Shown: positions 35,280-43,347 of the stretch, one piece after another
Numbering within the stretch: position 1 is the first letter of the stretch
Layout of the letters: every line of letters starts with the position of its first letter
Assembly (NCBI RefSeq): GCF_000444875.1
Contig: NC_021985.1
Span: forward strand, 2,108,001 to 2,172,000
Length of the DNA: 64,000 nt
From: Streptomyces collinus Tu 365
GTDB taxonomy: Bacteria; Actinomycetota; Actinomycetes; Streptomycetales; Streptomycetaceae
Reading direction: 5' to 3'
The notes under the pieces: model-generated
Databases searched by the model: none
Told to the model about the DNA's origin: nothing
The model's input: the letters and a program-made list of their open reading frames with translations, nothing else
Translations under genes and position numbers: made by a program

Positions 35280-35968
35280 TTCCCGGCTCGCTTCTCCTCG
35301 ACCAGGGTGACGACGCACTCGATGACCTGGGCGAGGGTGAGTTCGGTGGTGTCCACCTCGACCGCGTCGTCCGCCTTGGCGAGCGGCGAGGTCTTGCGGC
35401 TGGAGTCGGCCGCGTCCCGCTTGATCAGGGCCTCGCGGGTGGCCTGGACGTCGGCGCCCTTCAGCTCACCGCTGCGGCGGGCCGCGCGGGCCTCGGCGGA
35501 GGCGGTGAGGAAGATCTTCAGGTCGGCGTCGGGCAGCACGGTCGTGCCGATGTCCCGGCCCTCGACCACGATGCCCCGCTCGGCGCCGGAGGCCAGCGAG
35601 CGCTGCAGCTCGGTGATCCTCGAGCGCACCTCGGGCACCGCGCTGACCGCGCTGACCTTGGAGGTGACCTCCTGGGTGCGGATCGGGCCGGCCACGTCGA
35701 CGCCGTCGACCGTGATGGCCGGGGCGGCCGGATCGGTGCCGGAGACGATCTCCGGCTTGCCGGCGACGGCCGCGATCGCGGTGGGGTCCTCCAGGTCGAT
35801 GCCGTTGGAGACCATCCACCAGGTGATCGCCCGGTACTGGGCACCGGTGTCCAGGTAGCTCAGGCCGAGCTGCGCGGCCACGGCCTTCGACGTGCTCGAC
35901 TTGCCCGTGCCGGAGGGACCGTCGATCGCGACGATGACGGGCTTGGCGGTCGGGGCGCCGTTTTCCAC
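35276..35968 (-). CDS. cmk: cytidylate kinase, 230 aa
   Basis: P-loop AIDGPSGTGKSSTSK near residues 14-28, DTGAQYRAITW in the NMP-binding region and GRDIGTTVLPDADLKIFLTA are typical of bacterial CMP/dCMP kinase. It phosphorylates CMP and dCMP. GTG 35968 is preceded by GGAAGG. It overlaps plsC by 4 bases and lies 175 bp after tyrA. Confidence 0.94.
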   Translation of the reverse strand: MENGAPTAKPVIVAIDGPSGTGKSSTSKAVAAQLGLSYLDTGAQYRAITWWMVSNGIDLEDPTAIAAVAGKPEIVSGTDPAAPAITVDGVDVAGPIRTQEVTSKVSAVSAVPEVRSRITELQRSLASGAERGIVVEGRDIGTTVLPDADLKIFLTASAEARAARRSGELKGADVQATREALIKRDAADSSRKTSPLAKADDAVEVDTTELTLAQVIECVVTLVEEKRAGK

Positions 35969-36143
35969 GGGGGGACACCTTCCTGGTGCGGTGCGGGGAG
36001 CGGGGAGCGAGAGCGCCCCGCACAAGGTTACTGGGTACGGGTCACTCGTCCGGACGCACGCGTGCCGGACGGGTGCGGGGCGCGGTGCCGCGGGCGGTCC
36101 TGCCGTCCTGCCGCCGGTCCCACCGGCAGTCCCACCGGCGGTC

Positions 36144-37229
36144 CTACTGGCGCAGCGCCCAGCCGCGCTCACGCAGCGCGGCCGTCAGGACGGGCACCGC
36201 CTTCGGCTCGACCATGAGCTGGACGAGACCCGCCTGCTGTCCCGTCGCGTGCTCGATGCGCACGTCCTCGACGTTGACCCCGGCCTGTCCGGCGTCGGCG
36301 AAGATCCTGGCCAGCTGTCCGGGCTGGTCGTCGATGAGCACGGCCACGACCTCGTAGACCCGCGGCGCGGACCCGTGCTTCCCGGGTACCCGCACCTGCC
36401 CCGCGTTCCCGCGCCGCAGCACGTCCTCGATGCCGGCGCTGCCCTCGCGCCGCTTGGCCTCGTCGGAGGACTGCAGGGCGCGCAGCGCGCGCACGGTGTC
36501 GTCCAGGTCGGTGGAGACGTCCGCGAGGAGGTCGGCGACCGGGCCGGGGTTGGCGGAGAGGATGTCGATCCACATCCGGGGGTCGGAGGCGGCGATCCGG
36601 GTGACGTCCCGGATGCCCTGTCCGCACAGCCGTACGGCGGCCTCCTCGGCGTTCTCCAGGCGGGCGGCGACCAGGCTGGAGACCAGGTGGGGCATGTGCG
36701 AGACGAGGGCGACGGCCCGGTCGTGGGCGTCGGCGTCCATGACCACGGGGACCGCGCGGCAGTGCGAGACCAGTTCCAGGGCGAGGTTCAGGACCTCGGT
36801 GTCGGTGTCGCGGGTCGGGGTGAGCACCCAGGGGCGCCCCTCGAACAGGTCGGCCGTCGCGGCGAGCGGCCCCGACTTCTCCCGGCCGGACATCGGGTGG
36901 GTGCCGATGTACGACGACAGGTCGAGGCCGCGCGCCTCCAGCTCCCGGCGCGGTCCGCCCTTGACGCTGGCCACGTCGACGTAGCCGCGCGCCAGGCCCC
37001 GGCCCATGGCGTCCGCGAGGACGGCGGCCACGTGGGCGGGCGGGGCGGCGACGAGCGCCAGGTCCACCGGGCCCGCGGGGGCCTCGTCGGTGCCGGCGCC
37101 GAGCGCGGCGGCGGTGCGGGCCTGCTCGGGGTCGTGGTCGGCGAGGTGCACGACGACGCCCCGCTGGGTGAGGGCGAGCGCGGCGGAGGTGCCGATGAGT
37201 CCGGTGCCGAGGACGAGTGCGGTCCTCAC
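36144..37229 (-). CDS. tyrA: prephenate dehydrogenase with C-terminal ACT domain, 361 aa
   Basis: NAD-binding LVLGTGLIGTSAAL at the N-terminus, the catalytic His in YIGTHPMSGREKSGP (about 119-133), a helical dimer domain, and an ACT domain (VYEVVAVLIDDQPGQLARIF, about 287-355) for tyrosine feedback. It makes 4-hydroxyphenylpyruvate (or tyrosine from arogenate). GTG 37229 overlaps the stop of the aroH remnant by 4 bases, the arrangement left from an aroH-tyrA operon. Confidence 0.93.
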   Translation of the reverse strand: MRTALVLGTGLIGTSAALALTQRGVVVHLADHDPEQARTAAALGAGTDEAPAGPVDLALVAAPPAHVAAVLADAMGRGLARGYVDVASVKGGPRRELEARGLDLSSYIGTHPMSGREKSGPLAATADLFEGRPWVLTPTRDTDTEVLNLALELVSHCRAVPVVMDADAHDRAVALVSHMPHLVSSLVAARLENAEEAAVRLCGQGIRDVTRIAASDPRMWIDILSANPGPVADLLADVSTDLDDTVRALRALQSSDEAKRREGSAGIEDVLRRGNAGQVRVPGKHGSAPRVYEVVAVLIDDQPGQLARIFADAGQAGVNVEDVRIEHATGQQAGLVQLMVEPKAVPVLTAALRERGWALRQ

Positions 37230-37327
37230 CGGGCGACGTCCTCGCGCCGGGCGGCCACCCGCTCGTCCCTGTGTCCGGTCTCGTCCGGGTCCCGCTGGAC
37301 GGCCCCCCGGACCGCTCGTACCGCCAC
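37226..37327 (-). pseudogene. aroH: internally deleted chorismate mutase (aroH) remnant, 33 codons
   Basis: GTG 37327 follows GCGAGGAGC at good spacing and opens MAVRAVRGAVQRDPDETGH, which matches the N-terminus of Streptomyces AroH chorismate mutase as I recall it. After ERVAA the frame jumps to RREDVAR and TGA at 37226-37228; that ending resembles the normal AroH C-terminus. Roughly 85 codons in the middle are missing, without a frameshift. An upstream ATG (37348) in the same frame would add 7 residues. Only the active-site Arg7 region remains, so there can be no mutase activity. The stop still overlaps the tyrA GTG, so the remnant may survive to drive coupled tyrA translation. Confidence 0.75.
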
Positions 37328-37544
37328 GGCGCTGCTCCTCGCTGACATGCGTACCGACTCTCTGCCCGTCCAGCGTAGTCAGCCCCGGCCGGCCGGACGC
37401 GCGGCGCCCGCCGGGTGAGACGGGGCCCGATCCGGTGACGGCCGGTCCGGTGTTCCGGCGCCCCGGGGGCCTTCGATGCGAAGATGACCGGGTTTGGCGC
37501 ATTCGCCGCCTCTGTCCTCTCGGTCTTCCCCTTCGGAGTGGCAC

Positions 37545-37928
37545 ATGACCAACAGCACCACGCGGCGCACGGTTCTCGCGACGGGCGTGGCGACGCTCGC
37601 CGCCGGGTGCGGCGGGAACCAGGGCGGTTCCGCGCCCGGCACCGAGAAGCTGGCCGGGACCGGCGAGATCCCGGTGGGCGGCGGCAAGGTGTTCAAGGAG
37701 CAGAAGGTGGTCGTCACCCAGCCGGCCAAGGGCGACTTCAAGGCCTTCTCGGCGATCTGCACCCACATGGGCTGCACGGTGGACAAGGTGGCGAACGGCA
37801 CCATCGACTGCCCCTGTCACGGCAGCAGGTTCGAGATCGGCGACGGATCGGTGGCGCACGGCCCGGCGACCAAGCCGCTGCCCCCGCGGACGATCACGGT
37901 GAAGGGAAATTCGATCCACCTGGCGTGA
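37545..37928 (+). CDS. Rieske [2Fe-2S] lipoprotein, 127 aa
   Basis: The Rieske motifs are CTHMGC (C72, H74, with disulfide C77) and CPCHGS (C89, H92, with C91). The N-terminus has a twin arginine (TTRRTVLATG) and a lipobox ending C22 (TLAAGC), so the protein is probably exported folded by Tat and lipid-anchored outside. It is a small one-domain Rieske protein, shorter than the qcrA subunit of the bc complex. It likely carries electrons to an unidentified partner. ATG 37545 begins the signal. Confidence 0.87.
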   Translation: MTNSTTRRTVLATGVATLAAGCGGNQGGSAPGTEKLAGTGEIPVGGGKVFKEQKVVVTQPAKGDFKAFSAICTHMGCTVDKVANGTIDCPCHGSRFEIGDGSVAHGPATKPLPPRTITVKGNSIHLA

Positions 37929-37950
37929 GCGGCCCGCGTACGCTCCCGGC

Positions 37951-38721
37951 ATGCGGCCCCAGACCCCCGAAGAGCACCCGGACCCGCAGGACCTGGTGCG
38001 GGAGCACACGATCTACTCCTGCGTCATGGGGTCACGCGCCTTCGGCCTGGCCACGGAGACCAGCGACACCGACCGCAGAGGCGTCTTCCTCGCCCCCACT
38101 CCGCTGTTCTGGCGCTTCCACAAGCCGCCGACCCATGTGGAGGGGCCGGGCGAGGAGCGGTTCTCCTGGGAGCTCGAGCGGTTCTGCGAGCTGGCGCTGC
38201 GCGGCAACCCGAACGTCCTGGAGTGCCTGCACTCGCCGCTGGTCGAGCACGTGGACGACACGGGCCGTGAGCTGCTGGCGCTGCGCGGCGCCTTCCTGTC
38301 CCGGCAGGTCCACGGCACCTTCACCCGCTACGCCCTCGGCCAGCGCCGCAAGCTCGACGCCGACGTCCGGACGACGGGCGCCCCGCGCTGGAAGCACGCG
38401 ATGCACCTGCTGCGCCTGCTGCAAAGCGCCCGCGACCTGCTGCGCACCGGCGAGCTGCGGCTCGACGTCGGCGACCGGCGCGAGCCGCTGCTCGCGGTGA
38501 AGCGGGGCGAGGTGCCGTGGGCCGAGGTGGACGCGCGCATGGTCCGGCTCGCCGCCGAGACCGACGAGGCCCTGCGGCACACCCCGCTGCCACCGGAGCC
38601 GGACCACGCGCGCGTGGCCGGCTTCCTGCACCGGGTCCGGCGTGCCTCAGCCTGCGCGCCTGACCCGTACCAGGAAGTCGTGCAGGGCGTCGTGGGCGGT
38701 GGGCGCGTCGGGCAGCGCTGA
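37951..38721 (+). CDS. nucleotidyltransferase of the DNA polymerase beta superfamily (YcgL-like), 256 aa
   Basis: The start TIYSCVMGSRAFGLATETSD, followed by TDRRGVFLAP, is the GS...DxD-type active site of minimal polymerase-beta-like nucleotidyltransferases (COG3541 group). The helical body continues to RVAGFLHRVRRAS. A further 25 residues (to GGGRVGQR) run antisense over the end of the neighbouring paralogue, which itself ends VRVRRAG: the natural end was probably near 38650 and the stop has been lost or moved. It is 22 bp after the Rieske gene. Substrate unknown. Confidence 0.8.
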   Translation: MRPQTPEEHPDPQDLVREHTIYSCVMGSRAFGLATETSDTDRRGVFLAPTPLFWRFHKPPTHVEGPGEERFSWELERFCELALRGNPNVLECLHSPLVEHVDDTGRELLALRGAFLSRQVHGTFTRYALGQRRKLDADVRTTGAPRWKHAMHLLRLLQSARDLLRTGELRLDVGDRREPLLAVKRGEVPWAEVDARMVRLAAETDEALRHTPLPPEPDHARVAGFLHRVRRASACAPDPYQEVVQGVVGGGRVGQR

Positions 38722-39396
38722 GGCGGCCTGCGCCGCGTCGAGCGTGGCGTGCAGCCGCTCCACGTCGGCCGCCACGCGCGCGTGGTCGACGTCGGCGCCG
38801 CCGTGCTCGCGCTCCGCCTTGGCGGCGATCAGCTCCGGCAGGTAGCCGGGCGCGTCCACCTGTTCCAGGAGGGTGGGCAGATGGGCCTGGACCTCGCCGC
38901 TGCGCATCAGGTGGATGCCGGTGAGCAGCACGCGGAAGGTGTAGAGCAGCGGCTTGAGTTCGCCGGTCTTCTCGAACAGCCGCCACTGGGTGACCGCGAA
39001 GCCGCGGTAGTGGTGGGCGTGGTGGCCGGTGAGCACGCCGGGGACGAGGGCGGTCAGCTCCCGGTGCTCCTCCGTGGTGTGCGCGACCAGGGGCGAGAGC
39101 AGCTGCTCCAGCACGTAGCCGTTGCGCCGGAGCATCAGCCGGACGAACTTGCGCACGTCGTGGGTCACGAGGTCCATCTCGACGCCGAACCGCACCCACG
39201 CCAGGGACCGGGTCTCCTCCGGCTCCCGCAGCCCCACCAGGTCGGCCACCGGCAGCAGGTGGGCCCCGCGCAGGTCCAGGTCGGAGTCCTGGGACGGAAA
39301 GCCGTACAGGTGCGCCCCGGAGACCGTCGCGAACAGCAGGGGGTGGGGCTGCTCGGCGATCACGGGCGTCAGGTCCATGTCGAGGTCGTCGATCAT
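38647..39396 (-). CDS. second nucleotidyltransferase of the same family, 249 aa
   Basis: LLFATVSGAHLYGFPSQDSDLDLRGAHLLP is built like the active site of the convergent paralogue: GS-like turn, then DSDLDLRG with paired Asp. KFVRLMLRRNGYVLEQL and the LKPLLYTFRVLLTGIHLMRS helix also align. It overlaps the plus-strand paralogue by 75 bp at the 3' ends. Such proteins transfer NMP to RNA or protein; the acceptor is unknown. ATG 39396 chosen because the family sequence begins shortly after. Confidence 0.83.
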   Translation of the reverse strand: MIDDLDMDLTPVIAEQPHPLLFATVSGAHLYGFPSQDSDLDLRGAHLLPVADLVGLREPEETRSLAWVRFGVEMDLVTHDVRKFVRLMLRRNGYVLEQLLSPLVAHTTEEHRELTALVPGVLTGHHAHHYRGFAVTQWRLFEKTGELKPLLYTFRVLLTGIHLMRSGEVQAHLPTLLEQVDAPGYLPELIAAKAEREHGGADVDHARVAADVERLHATLDAAQAASALPDAPTAHDALHDFLVRVRRAG

Positions 39397-39500
39397 GGAC
39401 CCAAGCGTCCCAGAGCGCCGCCGGGGCCGACAGGTCGGCCCCGGCACTCGATCGCACAAGCCCCTCAGCGCGCCCTGGAGCCCCGTTTGCGGCATACGCC

Positions 39501-39534
39501 GACGGCCGGTCCCGGGGGCCCGGGACCGGCCGTC
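39501..39534. terminator. terminator downstream of the pseudouridine synthase
   Basis: GACGGCCGGTCCCGGG (39501-39516) pairs perfectly with CCCGGGACCGGCCGTC (39519-39534). It closes the operon running from the ParA-like gene through scpAB. Confidence 0.88.
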
Positions 39535-39570
39535 AGAACGCCGTGCAGGCGCCTCTCGGAGGTCGTGCTC

Positions 39571-40692
39571 CTAGAGGTCGACCTCCTTCATGAGCATCCC
39601 GACCTCGGTGTTGCTCAGGCGGCGCAGCCAGCCCGACTTCTGGTCGCCCAGGGTGATCGGGCCGAAGGCGGTGCGCACCAGCTTGTCGACCGGGAAGCCG
39701 GCCTCGGCGAGCATGCGCCGCACGATGTGCTTGCGGCCCTCGTGCAGGGTCACCTCGACCAGGTAGTTCTTGCCGGTCTGCTCGACCACCCGGAAGTGGT
39801 CGGCGCGCGCGTAGCCGTCCTCCAGCTGGATGCCGTCCTTCAGGCGCTTGCCGAGGTCGCGCGGGATCGGGCCGACGATGTGCGCGAGGTAGGTCTTCTT
39901 CACGCCGTACTTGGGGTGCGTGAGGCGGTGCGCCAGCTCGCCGTGGTTGGTGAGCAGGATGACGCCCTCGGTCTCGGTGTCGAGCCGGCCGACGTGGAAG
40001 AGACGGGTCTCGCGGTTGGTGACGTAGTCACCGAGGCACTGGCGCCCCTCCGGGTCCTCCATGGTGGAGACGACACCGGCGGGCTTGTTGAGCGAGAAGA
40101 ACTGGTACGACTGCGTCGCGACCGTCAGGCCGTCGACCTTGACCTCGTCCTTCTCCGGGTCCACGCGGCGGCCCTGCTCCAGGACGATCTCGCCGTTGAT
40201 CTCGACCCGGGCCTGTTCGATCAGCTCCTCGCAGGCGCGCCGGGAGCCGTAGCCCGCGCGCGCGAGGACCTTCTGCAGCCGCTCGCCCTCCTGCTCGGCG
40301 CCCGGGAACGTCTTGGGCAGCCTGACGTCCTTCTTGTCCGCGTACCGCTCGCGGTTGCGCTCCTCCGCCCGCGTCTCGTACTCGCGCGAGCGGGCCGGCG
40401 CCGAGCGGTCGCGCCCGGTGCCCTGGCCCTGCCGGGGGCCGCCCTTGGCGCCGCCGCGCGCCGAGGCGCCCCGACCGGACTTCGGGCCGGCCTGGGTGGC
40501 GCCGGGACCGACGTCGTAGCGCCGCTCCTCCGGACGCGGCTTCTTCGGCCGGCCGCCCTGGTTGTCGTCTCGGGAGTTGCCGGCGCCGCGGTAGTTACCG
40601 CGACCGCCACCGCTCCCGCCGCGGCCGCCGCTGTTGCCACCACGGCTCCCGCCGTTGTTTCCGCTGCTGTTCCTGCCGCTGCTGCTTCGCAT
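39571..40692 (-). CDS. RsuA/RluB-family pseudouridine synthase with long basic N-terminus, 373 aa
   Basis: Residues 1-130 are a Gly/Asn/Ser/Arg-rich disordered extension with RGG-like patches. An S4 RNA-binding domain follows (ERLQKVLARAGYGSRRACEE), then the catalytic domain with GRLDTETEGVILLTNHG (catalytic Asp) and ARKHI-like EGRKHIVRRMLAEAG. It should modify a uridine in rRNA (23S RluB type or 16S RsuA type). ATG 40692 overlaps the scpB stop by one base (TGATG). The tail may help RNA binding. Confidence 0.9.
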   Translation of the reverse strand: MRSSSGRNSSGNNGGSRGGNSGGRGGSGGGRGNYRGAGNSRDDNQGGRPKKPRPEERRYDVGPGATQAGPKSGRGASARGGAKGGPRQGQGTGRDRSAPARSREYETRAEERNRERYADKKDVRLPKTFPGAEQEGERLQKVLARAGYGSRRACEELIEQARVEINGEIVLEQGRRVDPEKDEVKVDGLTVATQSYQFFSLNKPAGVVSTMEDPEGRQCLGDYVTNRETRLFHVGRLDTETEGVILLTNHGELAHRLTHPKYGVKKTYLAHIVGPIPRDLGKRLKDGIQLEDGYARADHFRVVEQTGKNYLVEVTLHEGRKHIVRRMLAEAGFPVDKLVRTAFGPITLGDQKSGWLRRLSNTEVGMLMKEVDL

Positions 40693-41339
40693 CAAAGTTC
40701 CGTCTTGTCGTCTGCGTCCTCGGAATCCGGGGCGTCCGGATCGAACGACGGTACGCCCTCCTGGGTCTCGGCCTCGATCGCCTCCGCCTCCGGGAGGAAG
40801 GGCGCGAGCTCCGGGAGCTCGTCCAGGCCGCGCAGGCCCATCCGCTCCAGGAAGTAGTTCGTCGTCCTGTACAGGATCGCACCTGTTTCGGGTTCCGCGC
40901 CCGCCTCCTCGACGAGACCCCGCTGGAGCAGGGTCCGCATCACGCCGTCGCAGTTGACCCCGCGCACGGCGGACACGCGGCTGCGGCTGACCGGCTGGCG
41001 GTAGGCGACGACGGCCAGGGTCTCCAGCGCGGCCTGGGTGAGGCGGGCCGTCTGGCCGTCCAGCACGAGCCGTTCGACGGCGGGCGCGTACGCGGCGCGG
41101 CTGTAGAACCGCCAGCCGCCCGCGACGAAGCGCAGCTCGAAGCCGCGGCCCTGCACGGTGTAGTCGTCGGCCAGCTCCCGCAGGGCGTCGGCGATCTGCC
41201 GCCTGGGCCGCTCCAGGATCCGGGCCAGGTGCTCCTCGGTCGCGGGCTCGTCGACCACCATGAGGACCGCTTCGAGGGCGGGCTTGAGGTCCAGGCCGGC
41301 GACGGCACCCGGGCCCGGGGCGGAATGGGTCTCGCTCAT
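40692..41339 (-). CDS. scpB: segregation and condensation protein ScpB, 215 aa
   Basis: Two winged-helix parts are recognisable: LEAVLMVVDEPATEEHLARIL and RLTQAALETLAVVAYRQPVS with VRGVNCDGVMRTLLQRGLV. ScpB dimerises and binds ScpA to form the SMC condensin complex. The C-terminus is acidic. ATG overlaps the scpA stop by 4 bases. Confidence 0.93.
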   Translation of the reverse strand: MSETHSAPGPGAVAGLDLKPALEAVLMVVDEPATEEHLARILERPRRQIADALRELADDYTVQGRGFELRFVAGGWRFYSRAAYAPAVERLVLDGQTARLTQAALETLAVVAYRQPVSRSRVSAVRGVNCDGVMRTLLQRGLVEEAGAEPETGAILYRTTNYFLERMGLRGLDELPELAPFLPEAEAIEAETQEGVPSFDPDAPDSEDADDKTEL

Positions 41340-42763
41340 GCCTTCTCCTCCTCGGGCGCATCGGGCGCATCGGGCACCTCGGGTGGCCGGTCGAACTCGT
41401 CGGTGACCCTCGGGGCCGCCTCCCCGTCGCCGCCGGTCCAGCGCACCAGCAGCTCGCCGAGCGCGGCCTCCTGCTCCAGGGAGACGGCCTTCTCCCGGTA
41501 CAGCTCCAGCAGCGCGAGGAAGCGGGCGACGACGGTGAGGGTGTCGTCGGTGTCCTCGACCAGGATCCGGAAGCTGGCCTCGCCCAGTTCCTTCAGCCGG
41601 GCGACCACGATCCCCGCCTGCTCCTGGACGCTGACCAGCGGGGCGTGGATGTGGTCCACGTAGACCTGCGGCTTCGGCCTGGGCTGCATGGCCTTGACGG
41701 CGAGCTGCGCGAAGCCCTCGGGGCCGATGCTGATGACGACCTCGGGCAGCAGCTCGGCGTGCTCGGGTTCGAGGCCGACGGTACGGGGGTAGCGGCGGGC
41801 CTCCTCGTCCAGGCGCCGGTTGAAGATGTCGGCGATCTGCTTGTAGGCCCGGTACTGCAGCAGCCGCGCGAACAGCAGGTCGCGGGCCTCCAGCAGGGCG
41901 AGGTCGGCCTCGTCCTCGACCTCGGCGGTGGGCAGCAGTCGCGCCGCCTTCAGGTCCAGCAGCGTGGCGGCCACGACCAGGAACTCGGTCGTCTGGTCCA
42001 GGTCCCAGTCCGGCCCCATGGCCCGGATGTGCGCCATGAACTCGTCGGTCACCTTCGACAGCGCGACCTCGGTGACGTCCAGCTTGTGCTTGGAGATCAA
42101 CTGAAGCAGCAGGTCGAACGGCCCCTCGAAGTTGGCCAGCCGAACCTTGAACACCCCGTCGACGGCCTCGGGAGCGGCGTCCTGCGCGGCCGCGTTCGCG
42201 GGGCCCGGCGCGGACGGGCCGGCGGGTGCCGTGCCCGCCGCGGGTGCGGCCGCGGGCGTGGCCCCGGACGCGGGCGATGCCGCGGAGGCCCCCGGAGCGG
42301 CCGCGGCCGCGGCCGCGGGCTCCCGGCTCGACGCAGGCGTACCCACCGGCTCCCGGCTCGCGGCGGGGGCGTCCCCAGACTCCGGGCCAGGCACGGGCTC
42401 GTGCACGGCCCCCGGACCGGATGCTGCCGCCTCAGCGGGCCCCCGACCCACTACGGGCGCGTCCGCAGGGGCCAGGTACGGCGCGGGCGCGGGCGCGGTT
42501 CGGTGGCCCGACTCGGTGGCTTCTCCGGGACCCTGCGCCGGCGCGGGCGCGGTCTCCGGTTCGCCGCCCGGCTCGGGCGTGTCCTCGGGGATCCGGGTGG
42601 GCTCGGCTGGGGCGGGGGCCGGAGGGTGGTCGCTCCGCGGTGCGGGCTCGTGTCCGGTGGGGTCCTGCGGGTCCCCGGGCGGGGGCGTGGTGCCCGGTCC
42701 TCGGCCCAGGGCGCGCCTGCGGCCGGCGCCTGGGCCGGGGGCGGGTGCGTCGTTCGAGGTCAT
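41336..42763 (-). CDS. scpA: segregation and condensation protein ScpA (kleisin) with long N-terminal extension, 475 aa
   Basis: The kleisin domain starts near residue 203 (FKVRLANFEGPFDLLLQLIS) and continues with MAHIRAMGPDWDLDQTTEFL and the C-terminal winged helix (LGELLVRWTGG). It bridges the SMC heads. Residues 1-200 are a Pro/Ala/Gly/Glu-rich unstructured tail, far longer than in most bacteria, where ScpA is about 250 aa. It lies 38 bp after the ribbon-helix-helix-like gene and overlaps scpB. Confidence 0.92.
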   Translation of the reverse strand: MTSNDAPAPGPGAGRRRALGRGPGTTPPPGDPQDPTGHEPAPRSDHPPAPAPAEPTRIPEDTPEPGGEPETAPAPAQGPGEATESGHRTAPAPAPYLAPADAPVVGRGPAEAAASGPGAVHEPVPGPESGDAPAASREPVGTPASSREPAAAAAAAPGASAASPASGATPAAAPAAGTAPAGPSAPGPANAAAQDAAPEAVDGVFKVRLANFEGPFDLLLQLISKHKLDVTEVALSKVTDEFMAHIRAMGPDWDLDQTTEFLVVAATLLDLKAARLLPTAEVEDEADLALLEARDLLFARLLQYRAYKQIADIFNRRLDEEARRYPRTVGLEPEHAELLPEVVISIGPEGFAQLAVKAMQPRPKPQVYVDHIHAPLVSVQEQAGIVVARLKELGEASFRILVEDTDDTLTVVARFLALLELYREKAVSLEQEAALGELLVRWTGGDGEAAPRVTDEFDRPPEVPDAPDAPEEEKA

Positions 42764-42801
42764 GGCCGTCGCAGGCTACCGCCTGACGGCCGCCGGGCCG
42801 A

Positions 42802-43347
42802 CTACCGACCCCGCAGCCGCCGGACCAGGATGCTGGCGTCCCCTCGGGACTCCAGATCGGCGAGGACCACCGCGACCGCCTCGCGGACGATCCGGCCGCG
42901 GTCGACGGCGAGCCCGTGCTCGCCCCTCAGCACCAGGCGCGCGTGCTCGAGGTCCATGAGCTCCTCGGCCGAGACGTACACCGTGATCTTCTCGTCGTGC
43001 CGCTCGCGCCCGCTGGGCCGCCGGGCCGCCGCCCGGCCCCGCTTGCGGGGCTGCTGGGCAGCGGCGGCGGAAGAACCTTCCTGCCCCGCCTGGCGCCGGG
43101 CCGGCCGGGTCCGGGACTCGCCCGTGTCCGCCGGTTCCGCCTCCGCCGCCACATGCTCCGCGCCCTCGCCGTCACCGCCCCGCACGGGCACCGACGGCGG
43201 CGCGTCCTCCGCGGCCGCCACGTCGTCGCTCTCCCCGGCGGGAGCCGGCACCCGGGCCTCACCGCCCGCCCCGCGCCGGGGCGTGGACGGCTGGAGCGCC
43301 ATCCCCCCTGTCGTACGGAAGAGTTCGTCGGCCCCCGGCAGACTCAC
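42802..43347 (-). CDS. ribbon-helix-helix-like partner of the ParA-like ATPase, 181 aa
   Basis: The C-terminus (about 120-181: EKITVYVSAEELMDLEHARL, then GRIVREAVAVVLADLESRG) has the beta-strand plus two-helix look of ribbon-helix-helix DNA-binding proteins. Residues 1-115 are a charged, Ala/Glu/Arg-rich unstructured region. GTG 43347 overlaps the upstream stop (GTGA); GTG 43359 is an alternative. Position directly after a ParA-like gene and before scpAB suggests a DNA-organising role. It is not a canonical ParB. Confidence 0.72.
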   Translation of the reverse strand: MSLPGADELFRTTGGMALQPSTPRRGAGGEARVPAPAGESDDVAAAEDAPPSVPVRGGDGEGAEHVAAEAEPADTGESRTRPARRQAGQEGSSAAAAQQPRKRGRAAARRPSGRERHDEKITVYVSAEELMDLEHARLVLRGEHGLAVDRGRIVREAVAVVLADLESRGDASILVRRLRGR

